A DNA stretch of 6,901 nucleotides from an uncultured beta proteobacterium (GTDB lineage: Bacteria > Pseudomonadota > Gammaproteobacteria > Burkholderiales > Burkholderiaceae_C). The DNA is taken from assembly GCA_903870955.1 (NCBI GenBank), contig CAIQEX010000315.1:1-6901 (forward strand), given 5' to 3'. Below, one piece after another: positions 1 through 6,725 of the stretch. Below the pieces are notes generated by a model. The model searched no databases, had not been told where the DNA came from, and was given only the letters and a program-made list of their open reading frames with translations. A program made the translations under genes and the position numbers. Each line of letters starts with the position of its first letter. The first letter of the stretch is position 1.

Positions 1-331
1 CCACGACGGGCTGGCCAAGCTCGTCGCCGAATTCCGTCGTCGCCTGTTGGCCGATGAACAGCTGGCGGCGTTTTTCCGCGATGTGGACGAAGACCGCTTC
101 CAGCAGCGGCTGCTGACGCAGTTTTGCGAGGTGTCCGGCGGGCCGTGTCGGCAGCAAACGCACAACATGCGCCGAGTGCACAGCGGCGTCGACATCAACC
201 GCGCCAGCTTCAACGCCACGGTCGAGGTGCTGCAGCAGGCGATGGATGCCCAAGGCGTGACGTTCAGCGTGCAAAACCGACTGCTCGCGCAACTCGCGCC
301 CATGCACCGCGACATCGTCAACGTGCCATGA
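1..331 (+). CDS. Group 1 truncated haemoglobin, C-terminal part (5' end outside window)
   Basis: The open frame enters from the left edge (first full codon at base 2) and stops with TGA at 329-331, giving 109 residues. It aligns without gaps, from memory, to the trHbN type of 2-on-2 globin: a helix A/B segment, then LADEQLAAFF (fragment residues 16-25), the GGP turn (46-48) and RRVHSG, which holds the proximal haem-ligand histidine (residue 60). It then runs to the usual C-terminal helix ending in HRDIV. Only about 10-20 N-terminal residues should be missing. Family members bind O2 or NO and take part in NO detoxification or redox sensing in the cytoplasm. The distal pocket is atypical: the B10 tyrosine position holds Arg12, the E11 glutamine position holds Leu37, and the Tyr of the usual YTG motif is absent. 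Ligand chemistry may therefore differ. Family assignment is fairly secure; function is not. Confidence 0.8.
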   Translation, partial: HDGLAKLVAEFRRRLLADEQLAAFFRDVDEDRFQQRLLTQFCEVSGGPCRQQTHNMRRVHSGVDINRASFNATVEVLQQAMDAQGVTFSVQNRLLAQLAPMHRDIVNVP

Positions 332-358
332 AAAAAGCCGCCCTCAGGCGGCTTTTTC
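331..358. terminator. Bidirectional intrinsic terminator between convergent genes
   Basis: GCCGCC (337-342) pairs with GGCGGC (347-352) around a 4-base CTCA loop. A run of A (331-336) precedes the stem and a run of five T (353-357) follows it. The hairpin therefore has a U tract in either direction of transcription. It starts at the stop codon of the plus-strand globin and lies 25 bases past the stop of the minus-strand PEP-CTERM gene, so it probably ends both transcripts. Confidence 0.88.
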
Positions 359-382
359 TCTGGTGTGGCGAGCGATGAAAAC

Positions 383-1069
383 TCAGGCCTTGCGGCGCTT
401 GGCCATCCAGCCCACCAGACCCAGACCGGCCAGCATCAGCGCGTAGGTCTCGGGTTCGGGGATCGGGGCGGTCGGAGCGAAGGAGCCGCCGATGGCCCAC
501 TGGGTATGGCCAGCATCGATGGCGGCGTTCAGGTCGAAGATGGCATCCGACGAAAGCGTGATGGTTTGATAGGAGTAGTCCTCGTCGCCCAGATACGCAA
601 ACGAGCCGTAGAGCTTGCCGGATCCCAGGTCGTCATAGATGGCGATACCGGGAGCGCCAGGTTCGGTGTCCTTGGGCAGGTCAGCGATGTCACCCAAGTA
701 GTCCCACAGCTTGAAGGTGCCCGCGGTGTCCGCGTAAAACGTGTTCAGCGTGAGCGTCAGCGATGTGACCGTTGTGTCGGGGGTGAACCCCGTGATGTCG
801 ACGATGAACCAATCGTTGTAGGCGCCAGGTAAGTCTTCCAGCACGCATGAACTGCAAAGCCCCACGAGGTAGTTTTCACCGTTGACCGGGTCATGAAGCC
901 CCGTGTCGCCGTACCAGCCGGCATTGACGACGGACTTCTCGATGCCGTTGATGATCAGCTTGTTGGAAACCGTCGAGTTATCGCTGTCGCCAAACAGCAG
1001 GCCGTCAACCGCATGAGCGTTGCCAGCAAGTGCCAGACAAGCGGTGATGAGTGCAAATGAACGTTTCAT
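383..1069 (-). CDS. PEP-CTERM sorting domain-containing secreted protein
   Basis: This 228-residue protein has a Sec signal peptide (KR at residues 2-3, hydrophobic core 5-16, likely cleavage after AHA at residue 20). Its C-terminus is a classic PEP-CTERM signal: PEPE at 204-207, a hydrophobic helix at about 208-221 (YALMLAGLGLVGWMA) and a basic tail KRRKA. In this family the tail is recognised by an exosortase, which cleaves and sorts the protein at the cell envelope, often alongside exopolysaccharide or biofilm matrix production. The central part (21-200) is acidic, rich in Thr, Ser, Gly and Asp, and beta-like, with no catalytic motif that I recognise. Its only two cysteines after the signal peptide form a CxxC pair (72 and 75). 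The ATG at 1069 is supported by GGAG 8 bases upstream. No exosortase gene is in the window. It follows dcd after 126 bases and ends at the shared terminator. Specific role unknown. Confidence 0.92.
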   Translation of the reverse strand: MKRSFALITACLALAGNAHAVDGLLFGDSDNSTVSNKLIINGIEKSVVNAGWYGDTGLHDPVNGENYLVGLCSSCVLEDLPGAYNDWFIVDITGFTPDTTVTSLTLTLNTFYADTAGTFKLWDYLGDIADLPKDTEPGAPGIAIYDDLGSGKLYGSFAYLGDEDYSYQTITLSSDAIFDLNAAIDAGHTQWAIGGSFAPTAPIPEPETYALMLAGLGLVGWMAKRRKA

Positions 1070-1129
1070 GGTGCCAACTCCGATCTCATGACCAAGGCTT
1101 TGATGCTAGCCGCCGACCGTTCCGCCGCC

Positions 1130-1150
1130 TACCCCCCTGTTTGGGGGGTA
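1130..1150. promoter_or_regulatory. Perfect inverted repeat upstream of the PEP-CTERM gene, possible operator
   Basis: TACCCCCC (1130-1137) and GGGGGGTA (1143-1150) form a perfect 8-base inverted repeat around a 5-base centre, TGTTT. It lies 61-81 bases upstream of the minus-strand start at 1069, between dcd and the PEP-CTERM gene. No T run follows it on the minus strand, so it is not a normal terminator for dcd. A weak -10-like TAGCAT (minus strand, 1108-1103) would place the centre of the repeat near -44 from the start of transcription, as expected for a dimeric activator overlapping the -35 region. Function as a binding site is inferred; no known regulator motif was matched. Confidence 0.45.
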
Positions 1151-1195
1151 TTCGCCGCGGCCACCAGCGAAAACGACGACCAACTCACAAAAGCC

Positions 1196-1762
1196 TCAGG
1201 TCTTGGGCAGCGTCACGCCTTTTTGTCCCTGGTACTTGCCGCCGCGGTCCTTGTAGCTGGTCTCGCAGACCTCGTCGCTCTCGAAGAACAGCACCTGCGC
1301 GCAGCCTTCGCCGGCGTAGATCTTGGCCGGCAGCGGCGTGGTGTTGGAGAACTCCAGCGTTACATAACCCTCCCACTCGGGCTCAAAAGGGGTGACGTTG
1401 ACGATGATGCCGCAGCGGGCATAGGTGCTCTTGCCCAGGCAGATGGTCAGCACATTGCGGGGAATGCGAAAGTATTCCAGCGTGCGCGCCAATGCAAAGC
1501 TGTTGGGCGGGATGATGCAGACGTCGTCGTTGAAATCGACAAAACTCTTTTCATCAAAGTTTTTCGGGTCAACCACCGTGCTGTGGATATTGGTGAACAC
1601 CTTGAACTCGGGCGCACAACGAATGTCGTAACCGTAGCTGCTGGTGCCGTAGGAGATTATTTTCTGGCCGTCACGCTGACGGATCTGGCCCGGTTCAAAC
1701 GGCTCGATCATTCCGGTGGTTTCTGCCATGTGGCGGATCCACTTGTCGCTCTTGATGCTCAT
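1196..1762 (-). CDS. dcd: dCTP deaminase
   Basis: Dcd hydrolyses dCTP to dUTP and ammonia in the cytoplasm, supplying dUMP for thymidylate synthesis. The 188-residue length is close to the family norm (E. coli about 193). Visible hallmarks are YGYDIR (43-48), the substrate-binding KSTYAR segment (111-116, with Ser112 and Arg116), and LEFSN, whose Glu137 matches the catalytic glutamate (E138 in E. coli). [13 protein letters not shown] (149-161) follows, and the C-terminal segment [13 protein letters not shown] closes over the nucleotide in this trimeric fold. The ATG at 1762 has AGGAG (1777-1773) 10 bases upstream, and [10 protein letters not shown] is the usual N-terminus. The gene lies 42 bases behind guaD. 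It may be read from guaD, from its own promoter in the gap, or both. All expected active-site residues are present, with no sign of decay. Confidence 0.97.
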   Translation of the reverse strand: MSIKSDKWIRHMAETTGMIEPFEPGQIRQRDGQKIISYGTSSYGYDIRCAPEFKVFTNIHSTVVDPKNFDEKSFVDFNDDVCIIPPNSFALARTLEYFRIPRNVLTICLGKSTYARCGIIVNVTPFEPEWEGYVTLEFSNTTPLPAKIYAGEGCAQVLFFESDEVCETSYKDRGGKYQGQKGVTLPKT

Positions 1763-1769
1763 ACGGGGT

Positions 1770-1795
1770 CAACTCCTAAGTTGGAGTCGATTGTA
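1770..1795 (-). promoter_or_regulatory. Possible dcd promoter and Shine-Dalgarno hairpin
   Basis: In the 42-base gap between guaD and dcd, the minus strand carries TACAAT (1795-1790), five of six bases of a sigma-70 -10 box. A poor -35-like TTGCCT lies 15 bases upstream, inside the guaD coding end. Just downstream, ACTCC (1787-1783) can pair with GGAGT (1776-1772) across a 6-base loop, covering the GGAG of the dcd ribosome binding site. If transcription starts near 1783, part of the 5' arm would be missing, so the hairpin would form mainly in read-through transcripts from guaD. Both elements are weak and could be chance. Confidence 0.3.
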
Positions 1796-1804
1796 AGCAA
1801 GCCG

Positions 1805-3148
1805 CTACGCAGGCAAGCCTTGCGAAATCACCGTGCGTTCAATCAGGCGGTCATCACCCAACACAATCATTGAGAACAGGAGTTCGTCCAGGTTGGAAGC
1901 CAGTGCGGTTTTGCGCGCCAACAAGGGCGTGGCCTTGGGGTTGAGCACCACAAAGTCGGCCTCGCAACCGGGCAGCAAATTACCGATCTGCGATTGCCCA
2001 TCAGGGCCCTTTACAGCCAGTACCTGACCGGCACCGGCGGTGTGCTGCCACCAGAGGTTTTGCGGCGACAGAGACAACCCATGGTTGATCTGCCCTTCGC
2101 GACCCACGTAATACGCTGCCAACATCGTATGAAAGGGGCTGAAGCTGGTGCCGCCACCCACATCGCTGGCCAGACCGTAACCAAATCCGATGCGGTCGGC
2201 ACCGGCATAGTCAAAAAAACCGCTGCCCAAAAACAGGTTACTGGTCGGGCTGATGGCCGCACTGGCGCCGGTGGCGCGCATCAGAGCGCGGTCGTCATCG
2301 TCAAAGTGAATGCAGTGTGCATAGACCGCGCGCTCACGCATCAGGCCGAAGTCGTCATAGGTGGCGAGGTAACTGCGGGATTTGGGAAACAATTCGCGCG
2401 CCCAGGCAATTTCATCCTTGTTTTCGGCCACATGCGACTGGATCCAGACGTCGCTATAGCGCGCCGCCAACTCACCCGCCCCACGCAACTGCGCGTCGGT
2501 GCTGGTGGGCGCAAAGCGCGGCGTAATGGCGTAGCCGAGTCGGTCTTTGCCATGCCAGTGGTGAATCAGAGCCTCGCTGTCCAGCAGGCTTTGCATGGTG
2601 GCGTCCACATGGCCTCCGGGCGACTGCTGATTGAGCAGGTCCGCAGGGGCATGGCGGTCCATCAGGCACAGCCCGGTAATCAAACGCAGACTGCGTGCCT
2701 GCGCTTCGGCAAACAAGGCGTTGACAGAAGTCGTGTGCGAGGTGGCAAAGGCCAGCGCCGTGGTGACGCCATTGCGCAGCAACTCATCGATAAAGAAGCT
2801 GGCCGCCTCGGCGCTGTAGTCGATGGAGGCAAAACGCTTTTCTTCCGGGAAGGTGTAGTTTTCCAACCAGGGCAGCAAACCACTGGCGGGTGAGCCGATG
2901 ACATTGGTTTGTGGATAGTGCACATGCAGGTCGATAAATCCCGGCGCAATGATGCGTCCCGGCAGGTGCTCCACGGGGACTTGCGCAAAACGCGGCGCAA
3001 GGTCACGCCAGGTACCGATGGCTTGCACCACCTGTAGCCCGGCCGCATTGGGGCCGACCACCAGCAAACCGTCTTCTTCAAACTGGGCCTGCGGCGGTCC
3101 TTCGCTATGCGGTGCAAACCAGAGTAGGGAGGCGCGATAAGCTTTCAT
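1805..3148 (-). CDS. guaD: Guanine deaminase
   Basis: GuaD converts guanine to xanthine and ammonia, committing guanine to purine breakdown or salvage through xanthine. It belongs to the amidohydrolase superfamily with a TIM-barrel fold and one Zn(II). With the start at ATG 3148 (MKAYRASLLWF) the protein has 447 residues. Metal-site residues are visible in order: LHVH (His75, His77) in PGFIDLHVHYPQ, SHVAEN (His239, Glu242), AHCIH (His278) and SDVGGG (Asp329). SPTSNLFLGSGFF (300-312) is typical of guanine deaminases. The frame stays open to a TTG at 3190, but the added 14 residues (LWLMCRSAIKLKP) look unlike the family, so the shorter start is preferred even though its ribosome binding site is weak. 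It lies 97 bases after the BMP-type binding protein gene and 42 bases before dcd. A purine uptake and deamination unit with the former is likely. Confidence 0.95.
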   Translation of the reverse strand: MKAYRASLLWFAPHSEGPPQAQFEEDGLLVVGPNAAGLQVVQAIGTWRDLAPRFAQVPVEHLPGRIIAPGFIDLHVHYPQTNVIGSPASGLLPWLENYTFPEEKRFASIDYSAEAASFFIDELLRNGVTTALAFATSHTTSVNALFAEAQARSLRLITGLCLMDRHAPADLLNQQSPGGHVDATMQSLLDSEALIHHWHGKDRLGYAITPRFAPTSTDAQLRGAGELAARYSDVWIQSHVAENKDEIAWARELFPKSRSYLATYDDFGLMRERAVYAHCIHFDDDDRALMRATGASAAISPTSNLFLGSGFFDYAGADRIGFGYGLASDVGGGTSFSPFHTMLAAYYVGREGQINHGLSLSPQNLWWQHTAGAGQVLAVKGPDGQSQIGNLLPGCEADFVVLNPKATPLLARKTALASNLDELLFSMIVLGDDRLIERTVISQGLPA

Positions 3149-3245
3149 GGGCTTTAGCTTAATAGCAGAGCGGCACATCAGCCATAGCAAGGTTCAGATA
3201 AGCCCTATGCGCCGTTGCGTATCCGCAGCATTCAGGGACTGGCGA

Positions 3246-4355
3246 TCAATGGCTGATCTTGCCCTGCACACCCGCAACCAGCCAATTCATGCCCAGAATT
3301 TTTTCATCACTCAGGGTCTCGCCCGGGGCAATCACGACTTGTCCTTCGTTGTCACGCACCGCTTCCCTGGCTTTGAAGGGCAGCAACTTCCCCTGTGCCA
3401 TGGCTTTCTGCGCGTTGAGCACCTCGGTCTGTACCGCCTTGGGCACCTTGGGGCCAAAGTCGCCGACGCGGATCATCCCTTCTTTGACGCCACCCCAAAC
3501 AGCACCAGGTTTCCAGCTACCGTCGAGCACAGCCCGGGCGCGGGCGGTGTAGTAGTCGCCCCAGCGGTGGGTGACGGCGGCGATCTGTGCGTCAGGCGCC
3601 ACGCTGCGCATGTCCGAGTGGTAGGCAATGGCCATCTTGCCGCGCTCCTGCGCGGCCGCCATCACGGCACTGGACCCGGTGTGAAAGCTCACGACATCGA
3701 CATTCTGGTTGAACAGCGTCATGGCGGCATCACGCTCACGCGCCGGGTCAAACCAGGCATTCAGCCAGACCACCTTGACCTCTGCCTTCGGGTCAACCGA
3801 GCGCATGCCCAGCGTAAAGGCGTTGATGCCCTGCAGCACTTCGGGGATGGGAAAGCCCGCCACATAGCCCGCCAGATGGGTTTGCGTCATACGCCCGGCC
3901 AAAATGCCAGCCAGATAACGGCCTTCGTAATAGCGCGCATTGGCAACCGCCACATTGGCCGCAGTTTTGTAACCCGTGATGGATTCGAATTTCACATTCG
4001 GAAAGTCCTGCGCGACCTTGAGCGTCGGCTCCATGTAGCCAAAGCTGGGCGTGAAAATCAGGGTGTTGCCTTGCTGCGCCAAATCGCGAATGACGCGCTC
4101 GGCGTCGGGCCCTTCGGCCACGTCTTCCACATAGGTGGTCTTGACACGTTGACCCAGCGCGGCTTGCACGGCCTTGCGCCCTTCTTCATGCTGGCGTACC
4201 CATCCGGCATCGGTCAGTGGCGCCACATAGACAAAACCGATCTTCAAGGGTGTAGCTGAAGCGGGAACCGGTTTCGTGGTTTGGGAATTTGCACACAAGG
4301 GTGCGAGCGAAATACAACAAGCGGCCACGGCTGTGGCTGCGAGGTTTTTAAACAT
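3246..4355 (-). CDS. BMP family (PnrA/Med-like) periplasmic substrate-binding protein
   Basis: This 369-residue protein is the solute receptor of an ABC importer of the basic membrane protein family. Family members bind purine nucleosides or related compounds in the periplasm. A Sec signal peptide covers about residues 1-24 (hydrophobic core AATAVAACCISLAPL, likely cut near CANS/Q). No good lipobox is present, so it is probably soluble. The mature part begins with PLKIGFVYVAPLTDAGW (36-52), the family ligand-site segment, followed by FTPSFGYMEP (101-110), GRYLAGILAG (145-154) and WLNAWFDPARE (198-207). The ATG at 4355 follows an AGAGGA ribosome binding site. No permease or ATPase gene lies nearby. 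guaD follows on the same strand after 97 bases, which supports a purine ligand by context. The exact ligand cannot be read from sequence. Confidence 0.9.
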   Translation of the reverse strand: MFKNLAATAVAACCISLAPLCANSQTTKPVPASATPLKIGFVYVAPLTDAGWVRQHEEGRKAVQAALGQRVKTTYVEDVAEGPDAERVIRDLAQQGNTLIFTPSFGYMEPTLKVAQDFPNVKFESITGYKTAANVAVANARYYEGRYLAGILAGRMTQTHLAGYVAGFPIPEVLQGINAFTLGMRSVDPKAEVKVVWLNAWFDPARERDAAMTLFNQNVDVVSFHTGSSAVMAAAQERGKMAIAYHSDMRSVAPDAQIAAVTHRWGDYYTARARAVLDGSWKPGAVWGGVKEGMIRVGDFGPKVPKAVQTEVLNAQKAMAQGKLLPFKAREAVRDNEGQVVIAPGETLSDEKILGMNWLVAGVQGKISH

Positions 4356-4382
4356 GGTAGTCCTCTACATGGCTCTGAAACA

Positions 4383-4416
4383 CAAAAAGTAAGGCCCGCC
4401 AGAGCAGCGGGCCTTA
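4383..4416 (-). terminator. Intrinsic terminator of the signalling operon
   Basis: A perfect 10-base stem, TAAGGCCCGC (4390-4399) with GCGGGCCTTA (4407-4416), closes a 7-base loop. On the minus strand it is followed by CTTTTTG. It lies 63 bases past the stop of the HD-GYP regulator and 27 bases before the BMP-family start codon, so it separates the two minus-strand units. The plus-strand side has only a weak T run (4423-4426), some distance from the stem, so the minus orientation is favoured. Confidence 0.87.
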
Positions 4417-4479
4417 GCTACATTTTAGCGCAGCCGGAATTCGCAGCTTGGTCACGCCAAAGTGCCAGGGGTCGCCCGG

Positions 4480-5544
4480 CTATTCGGTCAAAGTCTGGAA
4501 TATTTGCTCGAAGGCGAGATGGTTGCGCGCGAACGCCGCCAAAACCTGTGGATCGAAATGGCCGGGATGGGTGCGCCCGTCGCCCTGGTTGATGATGTCC
4601 ACCGCGCGCTGATGCGCCATCGCCAATTTGTAAGGACGCACGCTGCGCAACGCGTCATAGATATCGCAAATGCTCATGATGCGCGCCGCCAGCGATATTT
4701 CGTCTCCGCGCTTGCCTTGGGGGTAGCCGCTTCCATCCCAGCGCTCGTGGTGGTCGAGTGCGATCTGTGCACCCATCTGAAGATAGGGCGACTTGCTACG
4801 GCCCAGTATTTCCGCACCCATGGCGGCATGGGTTTTCATGACCTCCCACTCCTCCGGAAAAAACCCACCAGGCTTCAGCAGGATGTGATCCGGAATACCG
4901 ATCTTTCCAACATCATGCATCGGACTGGCGATATAAATCTGATCCACGAATTCGGCATTCAAACCCATGTCCCGGGCCAGCATCCGGCAGTAGTGGCTGA
5001 TGCGCCGCACATGGCTTCCGGTGTCCTCGTCCTTGTGTTCTGCAGCGCGCGTCATGGTGAATATGGTTTCTTCGTACCCATTCTGCAAATCCGACGTTCG
5101 TTCGCGTACCAAGCGCTCCAAGTTGGCGTTGAAGTCGCTCAGGGACTGGTGCAGCATGCGCACTTCGAGCATGTTGTGAACGCGCGCCAATACCTCGACC
5201 ATGTCAAAGGGCTTGCTGATGAAGTCCTTGGCTCCGGTACGCAAAGCAAGTAGCTTGAGTTCTGATTGCGCGGTGATCACCAGCACCGGCAAATAGGCAT
5301 CCGCTTCAATGCGCTTGAGACCCTCCATGACCTGAAATCCGTCCATGCCCGGCATATTTAGGTCTAACAGGATCAAGTGGTAGCGGTGCTGCGCATGGAG
5401 TCGACAGACTTCGCTGGGATAGGTGGTCGAACTGACATTGGTATAACCGGCGCCAAGCAGCATACGTTCCAGCAATTGCACATTGGCCAACTGATCGTCG
5501 ACGATCAAAATTTTTCCGTTCTGCAGACCTTGGGATAAGTTCAT
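4480..5544 (-). CDS. Response regulator with receiver and HD-GYP domains (cyclic di-GMP phosphodiesterase)
   Basis: The 354-residue cytoplasmic protein has an N-terminal receiver domain (about 10-128) with the acidic pair Asp16/Asp17, phospho-acceptor Asp61 in LLDLNMPGMD, Thr91 and Lys111. A helical, probably coiled-coil linker (129-158) leads to an HD-GYP domain (about 160-345). The metal and catalytic signature is complete: TGSHVRR (His178), HDVGKIGIPD (His210, Asp211, Lys214), His239, HHERWDGSGYP (His265, His266, then the GYP at 273-275) and Asp294. This is the RpfG-like architecture, known for hydrolysing cyclic di-GMP and so controlling motility, biofilm or virulence. Phosphorylation of Asp61 presumably sets its activity. 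Its ATG overlaps the stop of the preceding gene in ATGA (5544-5541), with no strong ribosome binding site, so translation is probably coupled. A terminator follows. Confidence 0.95.
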   Translation of the reverse strand: MNLSQGLQNGKILIVDDQLANVQLLERMLLGAGYTNVSSTTYPSEVCRLHAQHRYHLILLDLNMPGMDGFQVMEGLKRIEADAYLPVLVITAQSELKLLALRTGAKDFISKPFDMVEVLARVHNMLEVRMLHQSLSDFNANLERLVRERTSDLQNGYEETIFTMTRAAEHKDEDTGSHVRRISHYCRMLARDMGLNAEFVDQIYIASPMHDVGKIGIPDHILLKPGGFFPEEWEVMKTHAAMGAEILGRSKSPYLQMGAQIALDHHERWDGSGYPQGKRGDEISLAARIMSICDIYDALRSVRPYKLAMAHQRAVDIINQGDGRTHPGHFDPQVLAAFARNHLAFEQIFQTLTE

Positions 5545-6725
5545 AGTGTTGCACCCGATGCGGCTTGCGCGCCGACCCGTCGCTTCAGCCGGGCCTGCAG
5601 AGAACCCCGATTGCCCGTCTCCTTAACCAGCGTCAAATCACCCCCCAAGCCCCGCAGAATGTGGTGTGCCACCGCTGGAGCCAACCCCAAAGACTCCGCT
5701 TCCGATGCAGCCCTCACAGTCGTCGCGATGGCAAAGAAGCCATGCGCTTGGGCATCAGAAAGCGACAATGAATCCAGCTCTAACGTCAGGCACAAGTACG
5801 GCCCTTCCATGCGTGCATCCAAGCGCAGAACCTGCTTGTCCAAGGAAAAAACCTGAGCCAATTGCATGGTGGTTTTCAGTGCCCTGACGCACAGTGCCAA
5901 GCTGCCATCGGTCTCACCGGTGCGCAGCAATTCGACTCCAACCAGAGACACCAGCACACCCGGAAGCTCTGCAAGAACCTGGGCAAATACATCGGCGCAG
6001 GAGCAGGTCAGCGTGCGCTCACGGGCATAGGCGTCAACCTGTCCAATCAAAGATACATCCTCGAAAAGTCCTATCAATCGACCCTGGGTTTGCGCAAACA
6101 TCTCGCTGTAGCGGGTGCGCCTCGAAGAGGCCGGACACAACAACAGCAAGAGCTGGATTAACCCCAACAAACCATGTGCCGGGGTACGCATCTCGTGCAG
6201 GATCATGGACAGAAACTCCCCCTGGATACGACTGAGTTCCTGCACATCCCGATACGCGGTTTCAAGCTCTTGCGTGCGCTCTGCGACTACCTGTTCCAAT
6301 TGCCGGTTGTGGGTGGCCAACTGCTGGCGCAATTGGCGGAGTTGAAGATGCGTCTCGACTCGGGCAAAAACCTCTTCGAGCTGAAACGGCTTGGTCACGT
6401 AGTCGACGGCGCCGAGTCCGAACGCCTTGACCTTGTTCACACTTTCATGCACGGCGCTGACAAAAAGCACCGGTATATCGCGCAATTGCGCATCGGCCTT
6501 GAGCTGTTTGCAGACTTCAAAACCATCCATTCCGGGCATGTTGATGTCGAGCAAAATCAGGTCCGGCGGGTTAAGGCGTGCGGCCACCAAAGCCTCTGCA
6601 CCGCTGTTTACCGATTCGGGTCTGTGGCCGCGTACTGCGAGCATGCGGACCAGCAACTGCACATTGGCGGGCAAGTCGTCGACCACCAGAATGCGGTTGC
6701 CTGTTGGCTTGGGTAGGGAATTCAT
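5541..6725 (-). CDS. Receiver-HisKA signalling protein with degenerate ATP-binding domain
   Basis: The 394-residue protein lacks a signal peptide and membrane segments. Its receiver domain (about 10-128) is intact: Asp16/Asp17, Asp60 in LLDINMPGMD, Ser90 and Lys112. A coiled coil (about 128-170) leads to a HisKA dimerisation helix with an H-box, FLSMILHEMRTP (171-182), His177 being the phospho-acceptor. The C-terminal region (about 235-385) is where a HATPase_c domain should be, but it is poor. The N-box position reads ALKTTMQLAQVFS (282-294) without the Mg-binding asparagine, and no DxGxG G1 box is seen. A G2-like SLGLAPAVAHHIL (345-357) and a family-like end GGDLTL..TGNRGSLQARL remain. It may not bind ATP and might relay phosphate through His177 and Asp60. 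It overlaps both neighbours by ATGA. AGAGG lies about 10 bases before the start. Hybrid kinase and response regulator are both reasonable database labels. Confidence 0.88.
   Translation of the reverse strand: MNSLPKPTGNRILVVDDLPANVQLLVRMLAVRGHRPESVNSGAEALVAARLNPPDLILLDINMPGMDGFEVCKQLKADAQLRDIPVLFVSAVHESVNKVKAFGLGAVDYVTKPFQLEEVFARVETHLQLRQLRQQLATHNRQLEQVVAERTQELETAYRDVQELSRIQGEFLSMILHEMRTPAHGLLGLIQLLLLLCPASSRRTRYSEMFAQTQGRLIGLFEDVSLIGQVDAYARERTLTCSCADVFAQVLAELPGVLVSLVGVELLRTGETDGSLALCVRALKTTMQLAQVFSLDKQVLRLDARMEGPYLCLTLELDSLSLSDAQAHGFFAIATTVRAASEAESLGLAPAVAHHILRGLGGDLTLVKETGNRGSLQARLKRRVGAQAASGATL

Noticed and set aside
1055..1077. TTGGCACC at the PEP-CTERM start, resembling the -24 half of a sigma-54 promoter.
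   Set aside because: No TTGC -12 element follows at the required distance, and the site runs into the coding sequence.
1797..1823. Direct repeat GCAAGCC and palindrome GCAAGCCTTGC at the end of guaD, considered as a terminator.
   Set aside because: The stem is short, largely inside the coding end, and has no T run after it on the minus strand.
1088..1873. Long plus-strand open frames opposite dcd, guaD, the BMP gene and the regulators (for example 1088-1873, 1994-2893, 3147-4259, 4462-5253).
   Set aside because: They lie antisense to well-recognised genes, have arginine- and histidine-rich or otherwise family-less translations, and lack convincing ribosome binding sites. They reflect high-GC codon bias.
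3149..3165. An extended -10-like TGCTATTAA just upstream of guaD.
   Set aside because: There is no -35 at usable spacing, and it would leave a leader of only a few bases before the ATG.
3149..3190. A 14-residue N-terminal extension of guanine deaminase from TTG 3190, or ATG 3178.
   Set aside because: The added residues do not look like the family. MKAYRASLLWF at 3148 is a natural start for this protein.
3220..3245. Short inverted repeat TGCG-GATA-CGCA-like element after the BMP gene, considered as a terminator.
   Set aside because: The stem is only four bases long and has no T tract.
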